From: Candidatus Melainabacteria bacterium
GTDB lineage: Bacteria > Cyanobacteriota > Vampirovibrionia > Vampirovibrionales > Vampirovibrionaceae
DNA length: 63,910 nt
Direction: 5' to 3'
Assembly: GCA_902168245.1 (NCBI GenBank)
Contig: CABHPA010000172.1
Coordinates: 1-63,910, forward strand
The number at the start of each line of letters is the position of its first letter. Position 1 is the first letter of the stretch. A program made the translations under genes and the position numbers. Under the pieces are notes generated by a model that was not told the origin of the DNA, did not search any database, and saw only the letters and a list, made by a program, of their open reading frames with translations. Shown piece by piece: positions 7,986-15,680 of this stretch.

Positions 7986-8861
7986 TTACTTCACACAGGC
8001 CGCCTGGTTCCCGCCATTGGCGCAAATCGTATTGGAATCCCGATGCACCCCCTCCGACTGCGCGGCCAGCGCATTCCAGCCAGACTGCTTCAGCGCGGTC
8101 ACGTCCGTCGACGGCTTTGTGGGATCGCTCACGGTATCCAGCATCCCGACAATATCACTCGTGGCGGCATGAATCGCACCAAGTTGACTGGCGGAAAGCG
8201 CGTTCGGATGCGCGGCCAGGTATTGTTCCAAGCTCTTGGATGCGCTTTGGAACTGTGCGTTAGCCTGGACTGTATCCCTCAATGATGCAGAATCCAAAGA
8301 CAGCGATAACCTCCCTGTGGCAAGCGCTTTCGATGGCAGCATCGCCCGGTATTGCCTAAAAATAGCCACGCCTGCGGCAAGTTTATCACCCGCCGCATGG
8401 CCTGAATTGGCCATAGCAGTCACCATATCCAGCAATTGCGGATCATAGTCGGGATCCGCCTGAATTTGCCGCACCAGTTGCGTGAGGCGGTCGGCCTGCG
8501 TTTTAACCATACCCACGCCATCCACGCTGGTGGCGTTGGTGCCGCTGGTACTGGTATCGCTTACGGAGGGCAAGCCTACCCCCAGATTAACGCCGGAGAC
8601 GTCGGGCTTTCCAGGTTTACCGGCAGGATTGGCCAGCACCAACTGGGCAGGCGGGCTTCCCCCCTGGCTATTCGTTCCCAGTGTGGCATCCAAATAATGG
8701 TTCATGGAATTATCGCCTGAGCTTTTGGAAGCTCCGCCCAGCAAACCATTGACGGAATTGCCCAGCAAATTCAACCCACCGATGGCAACAACGCCTAACA
8801 GGCCCAGAATCACGGCATATTCGCTCAGGGTATTACCAGGACGACAGACTGCTTTACTCAT
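7986..8861 (-). CDS. Flp/type IVb-like prepilin with long C-terminal domain
   Basis: A 291-residue protein whose N-terminus resembles Flp pilins: a short basic leader ending CRPG, then N-T-L-S-E-Y with Glu and Tyr at +5 and +6 as in type IVb pilins, then a hydrophobic helix (AVILGLLGVVAIGGLNLLG). A prepilin peptidase of the TadV/PilD type would cut after Gly9. Ordinary Flp pilins are 50-80 residues. Here about 255 residues of Ser/Thr/Ala/Gln-rich, probably extracellular sequence follow, ending in a pair of cysteines. No tad genes are nearby. It may be a minor pilin or a secretion pseudopilin. Confidence 0.7.
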   Translation of the reverse strand: MSKAVCRPGNTLSEYAVILGLLGVVAIGGLNLLGNSVNGLLGGASKSSGDNSMNHYLDATLGTNSQGGSPPAQLVLANPAGKPGKPDVSGVNLGVGLPSVSDTSTSGTNATSVDGVGMVKTQADRLTQLVRQIQADPDYDPQLLDMVTAMANSGHAAGDKLAAGVAIFRQYRAMLPSKALATGRLSLSLDSASLRDTVQANAQFQSASKSLEQYLAAHPNALSASQLGAIHAATSDIVGMLDTVSDPTKPSTDVTALKQSGWNALAAQSEGVHRDSNTICANGGNQAACVK

Positions 8862-9088
8862 ATCTTTTTTAGCACCAAATTTTATATCAATTCATATATA
8901 CCATCGAACCAACGCATTAGAACTGAAGGAATTGTGAAACGATCGTTACGCCACCCAAAGCCCCACCCACCAACCGCCACTCGCATCCTGCAAGGCATCG
9001 TCGCCAACCGTCGGCATCCTTGAAAACAAAGTGCTGAACGGGTTAAAGTAAAGCCTGTTTGCAGAAACCTGGAAGGGGCGGACAACGC

Positions 9089-9343
9089 ATGAACGTCGAA
9101 GATCCACGCTGGGAAGAATACGAACGGCAATTCAGGGAACTGGCGGAAGATGTGACGCTGCACAAAGGGCCACAGCCGGAACTGGCCTCCTCCGAACTGT
9201 TTTTATGCCTGTACGGGGACAACGCCCTGGAGCCGGAACAGGAGTTTGAGGCGCTGGAACAATTGCGGCAAGTAAAAGACAAGCTGAAAGGCGCCGAAAT
9301 GCAGACTGCCTACTGGGAAGACATCGTGCTGTATCTACCTTGA
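9089..9343 (+). CDS. Small hypothetical protein
   Basis: I do not recognise this 84-residue protein. ATG 9089 is preceded by AAGGGG, and an in-frame TTG at 9059 is less likely. It is acidic and helical with no membrane segment, with many Glu/Gln/Leu residues (EEYERQFRELAEDV; EALEQLRQVKDKLKGAEM), compatible with a small coiled coil. It is convergent with the next gene, 33 bases away, with no terminator-like hairpin between. Confidence 0.6.
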   Translation: MNVEDPRWEEYERQFRELAEDVTLHKGPQPELASSELFLCLYGDNALEPEQEFEALEQLRQVKDKLKGAEMQTAYWEDIVLYLP

Positions 9344-9376
9344 GGGGGTAAACATGCCTTTTCCCGCCCAGGCGGC

Positions 9377-9937
9377 TCAGGGCTGGTGATTGGAAATCCT
9401 GGCTTGCAGACTGGAATAAATCGCGCGGTACAAATCCTTGCCCACCAAGCCGATTAAAATAGCTTCCGCCTCCTGCCTGCCGCTTTTTAACGCAGTGGTG
9501 GCGATTCGGGACAATTCCGCCATGTTGGGCGGCTGTTCCACCTGTTGACAGACAACCGCATAAATCTCCACCAGCTCCACCGCATCCTTTAACATGTAGC
9601 CGATTACAGAGAGCGCAATCTGGGGCATGCTGTACAACATGCCGATCGCTTTGTGCAGAATGAGTTCGCTATCGTACCAACGGCGTTTGTTTTGCCCGTA
9701 CCAGTAGCGGGCAGTCAGCGCAGACATGCCCAGGGAACTGATATTGGAGGAATCCTTCTCTTTATGCTGGATTTCCTTGCGCAGCTTTTCGCAGAGGTTC
9801 ACCATCAGCCGGGCGCAGAATTCCCGCACTTCCGGCTGGGGAATCCCCTGAATTTGCGTAAAGATCCGGGGGCAGGCAGGATCTTGGTCGTACCAGCGGC
9901 GTTTCATGCAGGGCGCTCGATTTTCCTTTACATCCAT
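9377..9937 (-). CDS. Hypothetical protein with two RRWYD motifs
   Basis: A 186-residue protein I cannot name. The motif K-R-R-W-Y-D occurs twice, at residues 12-17 (followed by QDPACPRIF) and 82-87 (followed by SELILHKAIGMLYSMPQIA). This points to a duplicated unit in which RRWYD is followed by a helix ending in a Pro-Gln. The rest is predicted helical and cytosolic. Start ATG 9937 has no strong Shine-Dalgarno, and its codon overlaps the presumed -35 of the divergent bioB promoter. Confidence 0.6.
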   Translation of the reverse strand: MDVKENRAPCMKRRWYDQDPACPRIFTQIQGIPQPEVREFCARLMVNLCEKLRKEIQHKEKDSSNISSLGMSALTARYWYGQNKRRWYDSELILHKAIGMLYSMPQIALSVIGYMLKDAVELVEIYAVVCQQVEQPPNMAELSRIATTALKSGRQEAEAILIGLVGKDLYRAIYSSLQARISNHQP

Positions 9938-9968
9938 TTGAATCGGCTTATCTTCATTCTATTATGAT
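9938..9968 (+). promoter_or_regulatory. Probable bioB promoter
   Basis: -35 TTGAAT (9938-9943) and -10 TATGAT (9963-9968), spacer 19. The predicted start site near 9975 is just before the large inverted repeat at 9982. Confidence 0.4.
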
Positions 9969-9981
9969 ACGCAGTCGCATG

Positions 9982-10014
9982 TTCTGGTAAGGGGCCGCCT
10001 TACCAGAAGGCGGC
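9982..10014 (+). promoter_or_regulatory. Overlapping inverted repeats in bioB leader
   Basis: A perfect 11-bp inverted repeat, TTCTGGTAAGG (9982-9992) and CCTTACCAGAA (9998-10008), is separated by GGCCG. A second perfect repeat overlaps it: GCCGCCTT (9994-10001), loop ACCAG, AAGGCGGC (10007-10014). In RNA the two hairpins are mutually exclusive. In DNA the first is a 27-bp palindromic operator just after the predicted transcription start. It does not resemble the BirA or BioR operators I know. Confidence 0.6.
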
Positions 10015-10105
10015 AATGCCAGCCGCCGGGTCGCCAACCTAAGAGCAAGGCCGGTGCTGGGTTCCACACACTGAAGAGAGACACGAAACAGAAAAGGGCG
10101 GGGTT

Positions 10106-11062
10106 ATGCCGACTGAAGTGAAAATTGAATCCAATTTGTTGCAACAAATCAGGGACTGCTACCGGCAGCCTTTTCTGGATCTGGTTTTTCAGGCCCAGGA
10201 AACCCACCGGCGCTTCCACCCTCGAAACGAAGTGCAGCTCTGTACCCTGGCCAACATTAAATCCGGCAACTGCCCGGAAGATTGTGCCTATTGCCCCCAA
10301 AGCGCCCGCTACAACACGGGCGTGGACACTTGGGATCTGCCCACGCTGGATGAGATTCGCCAACAAGCGCAAGAAGCCAAGGCCAATGGCTCCACCCGCT
10401 TTTGCATGGGGGCCGCTTGGCGCACTCCGCCCCACCAGAAAGCCTTTAACCACGTGCTGGAAATGGTGAAAGTGGTCGTGGCCGAAGAGATGGAAGCCTG
10501 CGTGACCCTGGGCATGATTAACGCCGAGCAGGCCCAAGCCCTGAAAGAAGCCGGACTGACCGCCTACAATCACAACATAGACACCGCGCCCAGCTTTTAC
10601 CCGGAAGTGATTTCCACCCGCACCATTGAAGATCGCTTTGAGACCCTGAAAAACGTGGCCGCTGCCAACATTCAGGTTTGCTGCGGCGGCATTCTGGGTA
10701 TGGGGGAATCGGTGGAACATCGGCTGGAGTTCATCCAAACCCTCTGCGAGATGGATACCCCACCGGAATCGGTGCCGATTAACTGTCTGGTGGCGGTCGA
10801 AGGAACCCCTTTGGCCGATCAGCCGCCGGTAGACCCATTTGAACTGGTGCGCACCATTGCCACGGTACGGGTTTTCCTGCCCGAAACCAAGGTGCGCCTT
10901 TCCGCCGGGCGTTTGACCATGAGCGACGAGACCCAGGCGCTGTGCTTTATGGCCGGGGCCAACTCCATTTTTACGGGCGAAAAGCTTTTAACCACCAACA
11001 ATCCGGGCATGAACCGGGATCAGGAGCTACTGGCCAAGCTGGGCATGACCGCTCAACAATAG
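10106..11062 (+). CDS. bioB: Biotin synthase
   Basis: A radical-SAM enzyme that inserts sulfur into dethiobiotin (EC 2.8.1.6) in the cytosol, the last step of biotin synthesis. At 318 residues it has normal length. The radical-SAM cluster is C56-x3-C60-x2-C63 within GNCPEDCAYCPQSARYNTG, a typical BioB signature. Also visible are YNHNIDT, CCGGILGMGES, VPINCLVAVEGTP and RLSAGRLTMS, covering the conserved residues around the second FeS site. No other bio genes are adjacent. The leader carries the overlapping inverted repeats described separately. Confidence 0.96.
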   Translation: MPTEVKIESNLLQQIRDCYRQPFLDLVFQAQETHRRFHPRNEVQLCTLANIKSGNCPEDCAYCPQSARYNTGVDTWDLPTLDEIRQQAQEAKANGSTRFCMGAAWRTPPHQKAFNHVLEMVKVVVAEEMEACVTLGMINAEQAQALKEAGLTAYNHNIDTAPSFYPEVISTRTIEDRFETLKNVAAANIQVCCGGILGMGESVEHRLEFIQTLCEMDTPPESVPINCLVAVEGTPLADQPPVDPFELVRTIATVRVFLPETKVRLSAGRLTMSDETQALCFMAGANSIFTGEKLLTTNNPGMNRDQELLAKLGMTAQQ

Positions 11063-11264
11063 CCGAACCACACTCCCCAGCAGTATTAATCCGTTCCGTT
11101 CGCCTTATTTTGCCCAGATGAGCGATTTTATTGCCGGTTTTTAGATGGCAACAAAATTTGTGCGCGGGTTTTATGTGGGTACGCAATCGTCCTTGTAGGC
11201 TGTCCCAAACCTGATTGCCCAAACCCCGTCAGATTCAATTTGTGAGGATTGGAGTCCTATCGAT

Positions 11265-11999
11265 ATGGCAAGTTTCTCACCGGCAAACTTTGCATCCAGC
11301 CAACCGCAAGCAATTCCCCGGCATACGCCGCGCCCGCAATTCGGCGAGCGGGATCAACCCCCTTCAAATAAACCAACTGGCGACCGGGCGGATATCTCAG
11401 CCACGGCGCAATCCAACCCCCCAACTGAAAATAGCCCTCCAACGCCCCTCTCGACGGAAGAACGCCAAAAACAGGCGGAAGCGCAAGTTCGCAACTTCTT
11501 TCAGGATCTTTCAGAGCGTTTCCACAAATTCCTGAAAACGATTCGCAAGGCTTTTCAGCAATTGCTGGGCACCCCTAAACCGCAAAGCAGCTTAAAAATG
11601 CAGTTCAAGGCATATCGGCAGGCGGTTCACGAGAGTAGCCAATCCCCTGAAGCCCAAAAGGCAGTCCAAAAACTAGGAGAAAGACTCCAGGCGGCGCTTG
11701 CGGAATCTCCCCTGACGGAGCAGGAACGAAAACGGGTCGGCCTATTTGCAAAAACGCTGAAAGACCCCACAGGGCAACGACGCTATATTGAACATGTCCT
11801 GAACGAATGGCCCGCCATTTCCCTGCAACAGCATCTCCAGCTTTTGAGGGACGGGGTTGGCGATAGGCTGCTGGAAGCCAACATGGATGACGATTTGCAA
11901 TTTGTGCAAACCGGCGAGCAACGCAGCCCGATTGCGAAATACGAAACGTTAATAGCTCCCAAAGAAGAGAAAAAAGAAGAGGAATCCGCCGCCAAATAA
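11265..11999 (+). CDS. Hypothetical protein, Pro-rich N-terminus
   Basis: Not recognised. 244 residues in two parts: residues 1-65 are low-complexity, rich in Pro/Ser/Gln/Asn and probably disordered; residues 66-225 are charged and helical (EERQKQAEAQVRNFFQDL; FHKFLKTIRKAFQQLL), and the C-terminus ends KEEKKEEESAAK. There is no signal peptide or membrane segment. The 11063-11264 gap upstream shows no clear promoter. A terminator follows at 12043. Confidence 0.65.
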   Translation: MASFSPANFASSQPQAIPRHTPRPQFGERDQPPSNKPTGDRADISATAQSNPPTENSPPTPLSTEERQKQAEAQVRNFFQDLSERFHKFLKTIRKAFQQLLGTPKPQSSLKMQFKAYRQAVHESSQSPEAQKAVQKLGERLQAALAESPLTEQERKRVGLFAKTLKDPTGQRRYIEHVLNEWPAISLQQHLQLLRDGVGDRLLEANMDDDLQFVQTGEQRSPIAKYETLIAPKEEKKEEESAAK

Positions 12000-12042
12000 G
12001 GCGCGCACTTTACCGTATCGCCTCAACACCTGTTTTCCAGCA

Positions 12043-12073
12043 CTGCCAGTTGCCCCGCAATTGGCAGCGTTTT
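12043..12073 (+). terminator. Intrinsic terminator
   Basis: CTGCCAGTTGC, loop CCC, GCAATTGGCAG: an 11-bp stem with one G-U pair, followed by CGTTTT. It ends the upstream hypothetical gene. Confidence 0.7.
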
Positions 12074-12127
12074 AGCAAGATGGCTTAGTTTTTAAACCCA
12101 TACAAAATAAAAACGCTGATGCTTGCG

Positions 12128-12156
12128 TTACTTTCCGGCTAATATCCAGCTATATT
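12128..12156 (+). promoter_or_regulatory. Possible promoter of the HEPN-like gene
   Basis: -35 TTACTT (12128-12133), 17-base spacer, -10 TATATT (12151-12156), 57 bases before the start codon, which also has GAGG eight bases upstream. Confidence 0.4.
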
Positions 12157-12213
12157 TGTAGAGGAATATCCGTTCAATCAACCTAATTGAATAGAGTGAG
12201 ATGAGGATTCAGC

Positions 12214-13104
12214 ATGAGCCAAACACTTAGCACCAGTCGTTATGATGAATACCTGTCACATATCCATGACATATTATTAGAGACGCATGTGTTTAAGTCG
12301 TACTTAACTGAATTATTTTACTCCAATGCGAACCGCGTGGAGATTATGAATGACTCTGCCTCTACTTTCTTCGTCATGTGTGAAAATTCGTTTGTAGAGT
12401 CAATCATCATGAGGATTTCGAAGGTTACAGATCCTGAAACCACAGGTGGGGTTGACAAGCTAACAATCAAAACTCTTTTTAAACAATTTTTCTCAGTAGA
12501 TCATTCTGAAGATGATTTAGTTCAACAAACGTTAGATACTTTAGAAGCTCAACTGAAAACTTTGAAAAAAAAGCCAAAATCAAGAAATTTAACGATTACA
12601 AGCCTGTTTAAACATTTCTTCTCCGAAGATGATCCTGAATATGAGCTGGTTAAGCAGAAGTTAGAAAAGTTAGCTGCTCAAATTAAAAATTTAAGACTGC
12701 GAAGAAATAAGCAGCTTGGACATATTGATTTAAAGTCCTTAGGCAAAGAATTTCCGATTAGCCTTGCAAATATTGATAACGCCTTAAGCCTGTTGGAGGA
12801 AATTTTTAACCATATTGTGCGAAAGCTTCCTGAAGGGCTGGAAAACTTTAAACCTGATGCCCAACCTTCATTTAAGCCTGAGGGCCAATATAGTGGTGAT
12901 GCTGTAGCAGCGCTAATCATGCTTGAAAAAGGTAGAAGATATGATGCATTGATTGAGCAGCTTCCAGAAGACTGTCTTCATTCCTTGCTCCCCTCTTCAG
13001 GCACCTGGTTAGAAAGAGGGATTTTTCCTGGCATTGAAAGGCACTACTTTGAGGATGATGTTATTCGATTTGTGTATTCAGAAGGAACGCACGAATCTGG
13101 ATAG
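12214..13104 (+). CDS. HEPN/AbiU2-like protein with internal duplication
   Basis: A 296-residue protein. The N-terminal helices and the motif R164-NKQLG-H170 (R-x5-H, within the HEPN Rx4-6H pattern) suggest an AbiU2-type HEPN domain; HEPN proteins are often RNases in phage-abortive or toxin-antitoxin systems. This is a similarity judgement, not a search result. Residues 83-117 and 126-160 align without gaps with 20 of 35 identical (TI..LFK.FFS.D), an internal duplication; only the second copy leads into R-x5-H. The gene is clearly more AT-rich than its neighbours (many TTA, AAA, GAT codons), stands alone between a terminator and tRNA-Lys, and is likely acquired. No antitoxin partner is visible. 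Confidence 0.7.
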   Translation: MSQTLSTSRYDEYLSHIHDILLETHVFKSYLTELFYSNANRVEIMNDSASTFFVMCENSFVESIIMRISKVTDPETTGGVDKLTIKTLFKQFFSVDHSEDDLVQQTLDTLEAQLKTLKKKPKSRNLTITSLFKHFFSEDDPEYELVKQKLEKLAAQIKNLRLRRNKQLGHIDLKSLGKEFPISLANIDNALSLLEEIFNHIVRKLPEGLENFKPDAQPSFKPEGQYSGDAVAALIMLEKGRRYDALIEQLPEDCLHSLLPSSGTWLERGIFPGIERHYFEDDVIRFVYSEGTHESG

Positions 13105-13196
13105 CAATTAACTGAACACCTGGCTGAAATTCTGGCGCTTGCACTTACGAACTAAAAAGGACCCCCATGCAAAAAGCCGGAAGTCCTTGATATATC

Positions 13197-13271
13197 TGGT
13201 GCGAGTTCTGGGATTCGAACCCAGGACCTATCCCTTAAAAGGGGAGTGCTCTACCGCTGAGCTAAACTCGC
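13197..13271 (-). tRNA. tRNA-Lys (UUU)
   Basis: The minus strand reads GCGAGTT...AACTCGC-A-CCA with D arm AGCTCAGCGGTAGAGC, anticodon loop CTTTTAA (anticodon TTT) and T arm CTGGGTTCGAATCCCAG. The CCA end is encoded (13199-13197). Its 3' end faces the AT-rich HEPN-like gene. Confidence 0.97.
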
Positions 13272-13357
13272 ATTGGGCGGTGACGTTTTGAATAATTTCA
13301 AATCGCTCAGACGATAGAAAGTATTCTACCGGCTCAACCGCCTGCGTCAAGCTAATA

Positions 13358-14698
13358 TTACGCAATCACCTTTTGCGCCGGTTGCAAAGCTCTTTTACCG
13401 GCGGTAATGGGGTTCTCCAACAGGATGGTCTGACTGCGCTCCGGGCCTACGCTGACAATGGAAAGGCGGCAGCCAATCAGCTCGCTAATACGCGCGAGAT
13501 AATTGCGGGCCTCTTCCGGCAACGCCTCGTAGGAACGGGCGTCCTTAATGGAACCCTGCCAGCCCGGCCAGCTCTCGTAAACCGGCTCCACGTTCTTCAG
13601 CGCATGCAGCTGGGACGGGAAACCGTTCATGGTTTCGCCGGTTTCCAGGTTGCGGTATGCGGTGCATATTTTGAGTTCCGGCATGCCGTCAAACACGTCC
13701 AGTTTGGTAATGGCCAGACCATCCAATCCGTTGACCTGTACGCTGTACTTGGCAATGACGGCATCGAACCAGCCACAGCGGCGCGCCCGACCTGTGGTGG
13801 TGCCAAATTCCTGTCCCACTTCCAGCAGTTGCTGGCCGGTGGCGTCGTTCAGTTCGGTGGGGAATGGGCCTTCTCCCACGCGGGTGGTGTAGGCTTTCAT
13901 GACGCCAATCACCCGATCAATCCGGGTGGGGCCAATGCCGGAACCAGTGCAAGCCCCGCCAGCCGTGGCGTTAGAACTGGTCACAAACGGGTAAGTGCCG
14001 TAGTCCACATCCAGCAAGGTGCCTTGTGCGCCTTCAAACAAAACATTCCAGCCTTTTTCCAGGGATTCATGCACCAGGGCGATTGTATCGGCGACGAACG
14101 GGGCCAGCTTCTCGGCATGGTGGCGGCACCAGTCGTACAGCTCATCAACGGTATGGGTGGGCAAATGCGGATAGCACTTTTCAATCAGGCTGTTTTTGGC
14201 TTCCAGAATATGAGTCAATCGCTCCCGCAGCACGGTCTCGGATTCGTACAGATCGCCAATGCGCAAGCCGTAACGGCCCACTTTATCCATGTAGGTGGGG
14301 CCGATGCCGCGCCCGGTGGTGCCTATTTTTTTCTCGGCCAGGGCGGTTTCCTGGGCCTTGTCCAAGTCCGTGTGGAAAGGCAGGGTCAGGTGCGCCCGAT
14401 CACTCAGCTTGAGGTTACGGGTATCGTAGCCCTTGGCTTTCAGCTCCTCAATCTCGTAAATCAGCACGTCGGGGTTAATGACGGTGCCGTTGCCAATAAT
14501 GCAAAGGGTGTCACCATACAGCATACCGGAAGGCACCAGGTGGAACTTGAAGACATCGTCGCCATGCTTGACGGTATGGCCCGCGTTGCAGCCACCCTGG
14601 CAGCGCACAACCACATCGGCCTCGGCAGCGAGCAGATCGGTGATTTTAGCCTTTCCTTCATCGCCCCATTGGGCGCCTACCACCACCACATTGGCCAT
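13358..14698 (-). CDS. purA: Adenylosuccinate synthase
   Basis: Joins IMP and aspartate using GTP (EC 6.3.4.4), the first committed step to AMP. 446 residues. Signatures: the N-terminal loop WGDEGKAK (11-18), the NAGHT motif with His41, the IMP region GTTGRGIGPTYMDK, the GAQGTLLDVDYGTYP segment, and GTTTGRARRCGWFD. The nucleotide loop has Ala17 where the usual GDEGKGK has Gly, a mild departure. Start ATG 14698 has GGAGG about ten bases upstream. The gene is between tRNA-Lys and tRNA-Ser and stands alone. Confidence 0.96.
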   Translation of the reverse strand: MANVVVVGAQWGDEGKAKITDLLAAEADVVVRCQGGCNAGHTVKHGDDVFKFHLVPSGMLYGDTLCIIGNGTVINPDVLIYEIEELKAKGYDTRNLKLSDRAHLTLPFHTDLDKAQETALAEKKIGTTGRGIGPTYMDKVGRYGLRIGDLYESETVLRERLTHILEAKNSLIEKCYPHLPTHTVDELYDWCRHHAEKLAPFVADTIALVHESLEKGWNVLFEGAQGTLLDVDYGTYPFVTSSNATAGGACTGSGIGPTRIDRVIGVMKAYTTRVGEGPFPTELNDATGQQLLEVGQEFGTTTGRARRCGWFDAVIAKYSVQVNGLDGLAITKLDVFDGMPELKICTAYRNLETGETMNGFPSQLHALKNVEPVYESWPGWQGSIKDARSYEALPEEARNYLARISELIGCRLSIVSVGPERSQTILLENPITAGKRALQPAQKVIA

Positions 14699-14754
14699 CG
14701 GGTACGTTCCTCCAGATTTTGGTTGCGTCTGATATTCGGGTGCAGTCTAACCAG

Positions 14755-14772
14755 ATATGTAAAATATGTAAA
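14755..14772. repeat. Perfect tandem 9-bp repeat upstream of purA
   Basis: ATATGTAAA occurs twice back-to-back, about 57 bases before the purA start. It sits in a 385-bp gene-free stretch (14699-15083) that otherwise holds only the tRNA-Ser promoter. It could be paired half-sites for a regulator or simple AT-rich promoter DNA. Confidence 0.5.
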
Positions 14773-15004
14773 TTAAAGAAGGGGAAATTTTTTGTGAGGG
14801 GTGTTTTACGCCCCAGCTATAGTAAGTACGGGAGCCACCCGAAATTGATGGGGACGCAAAAGCCAGTGGCAGTATAGGACAAGCCAAAAGCCGAGTCAAT
14901 GCGACTGTTTTAGTCGAATAAGCACAAGTACGCCGGGGCGTTTGCAGCCTTCCCATGAATCGAGCCGGGCAGATCCCAATTGCGACATGCAATTGAACAT
15001 CGAC

Positions 15005-15031
15005 TTGACTTAATATTGCTTGCGCTATAAT
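15005..15031 (+). promoter_or_regulatory. Promoter of tRNA-Ser
   Basis: TTGACT (15005-15010) and a perfect -10 TATAAT (15026-15031), spacer 15 (16 if the -35 is shifted one base), 52 bases before the tRNA. Confidence 0.6.
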
Positions 15032-15083
15032 GGGAATGTTCAGTCGCGATTGTTGATTGTATCTTCATCCGGCAATCCCCCGT

Positions 15084-15174
15084 GGAGAGGTGGCTGAGCG
15101 GTTGAAAGCGGCTTCCTGCTAAGAAGTTATGGGGCCTTAAAGCTCCATCGAGGGTTCGAATCCCTCCCTCTCCG
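15084..15174 (+). tRNA. tRNA-Ser (GCU)
   Basis: A class II tRNA with long variable arm: acceptor GGAGAGG/CCTCTCC, D arm TGGCTGAGCGG, anticodon loop CTGCTAA (anticodon GCT) and T arm GAGGGTTCGAATCCCTC. CCA is not encoded, in contrast to the nearby tRNA-Lys, so a CCA-adding enzyme is required. Confidence 0.97.
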
Positions 15175-15178
15175 AATT

Positions 15179-15208
15179 AAAAGACCTCCTTTCACCGGGA
15201 GGTCTTTT
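15179..15208 (+). terminator. Terminator of tRNA-Ser
   Basis: AAAAGACCTCC pairs with GGAGGTCTTTT around an 8-base loop, five bases after the tRNA. Confidence 0.85.
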
Positions 15209-15235
15209 AGTTTTTCTTCGCCCCATAGCGTAAAT

Positions 15236-15266
15236 AAAGCCACAACCCGGTTCGGTTGTGGCTTTT
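15236..15266. terminator. Bidirectional terminator
   Basis: GCCACAACC (15239-15247), loop CGGTTC, GGTTGTGGC (15254-15262), flanked by AAA and TTTT. It probably ends the minus-strand holin-like gene. Confidence 0.8.
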
Positions 15267-15320
15267 CAGGTTTTCATCCGACCCTGATACGTTGCTATCA
15301 GGCTCAAAATAGAACTTTTC

Positions 15321-15680
15321 TCAGGCAATTCGTCCCCGTTCGCCCATAAACATGGCCAGCAGGCTGGACATAATCGATACCAACAAGGAGCCGAGCAGGG
15401 CATCCAGAAATGTATCCACTACAAACCCATTCACCATCCAGGCTACCAGCTCAAACAGAAACGCGTTCAGCACAAAGGTAAACAGGCCCAGCGTCAGCAG
15501 GTTCAGCGGCAAGGTCAGCAATGACAGGATGGGACGGATAAAAAAATTGACCAGTCCCATCACCAGGGCGGCCAGCATAGCAGTCCAGAAGTTCGCGATG
15601 GAAATGCCGGGTAAAATCGCATCGACCGCCAACAGCATGACTGCCGTCATAATCCAGTAAAGAAGCGCGGTTAACAGCAT
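15321..15680 (-). CDS. YvlD/phage-holin-4 family membrane protein
   Basis: A 119-residue protein with four hydrophobic segments covering nearly the whole length. GLVNFFIRPIL followed by LTLPLNLLTLGLFTFVLNA is typical of the PF04020 family (YvlD, 'phage holin family 4'), small inner-membrane proteins of uncertain role that are common in bacterial chromosomes and not necessarily phage-derived. It stands alone, ended by the bidirectional terminator. Nothing phage-like surrounds it. Confidence 0.85.
   Translation of the reverse strand: MLLTALLYWIMTAVMLLAVDAILPGISIANFWTAMLAALVMGLVNFFIRPILSLLTLPLNLLTLGLFTFVLNAFLFELVAWMVNGFVVDTFLDALLGSLLVSIMSSLLAMFMGERGRIA

Noticed and set aside
12000-13271. Attachment-site repeat of tRNA-Lys flanking the AT-rich gene
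   Set aside because: I found no second copy of the tRNA 3' end on the far side of the gene and no integrase, so island borders are not supported.
13373-14776. A 467-codon open frame antisense to purA
   Set aside because: It mirrors purA exactly and has the repetitive Gly/Val/Gln/His composition typical of the opposite frame of a GC-rich gene; purA is unmistakable.
15321-15680. Prophage remnant suggested by the 'phage holin' family name
   Set aside because: The family is a common chromosomal YvlD-like membrane protein; no phage genes are nearby.
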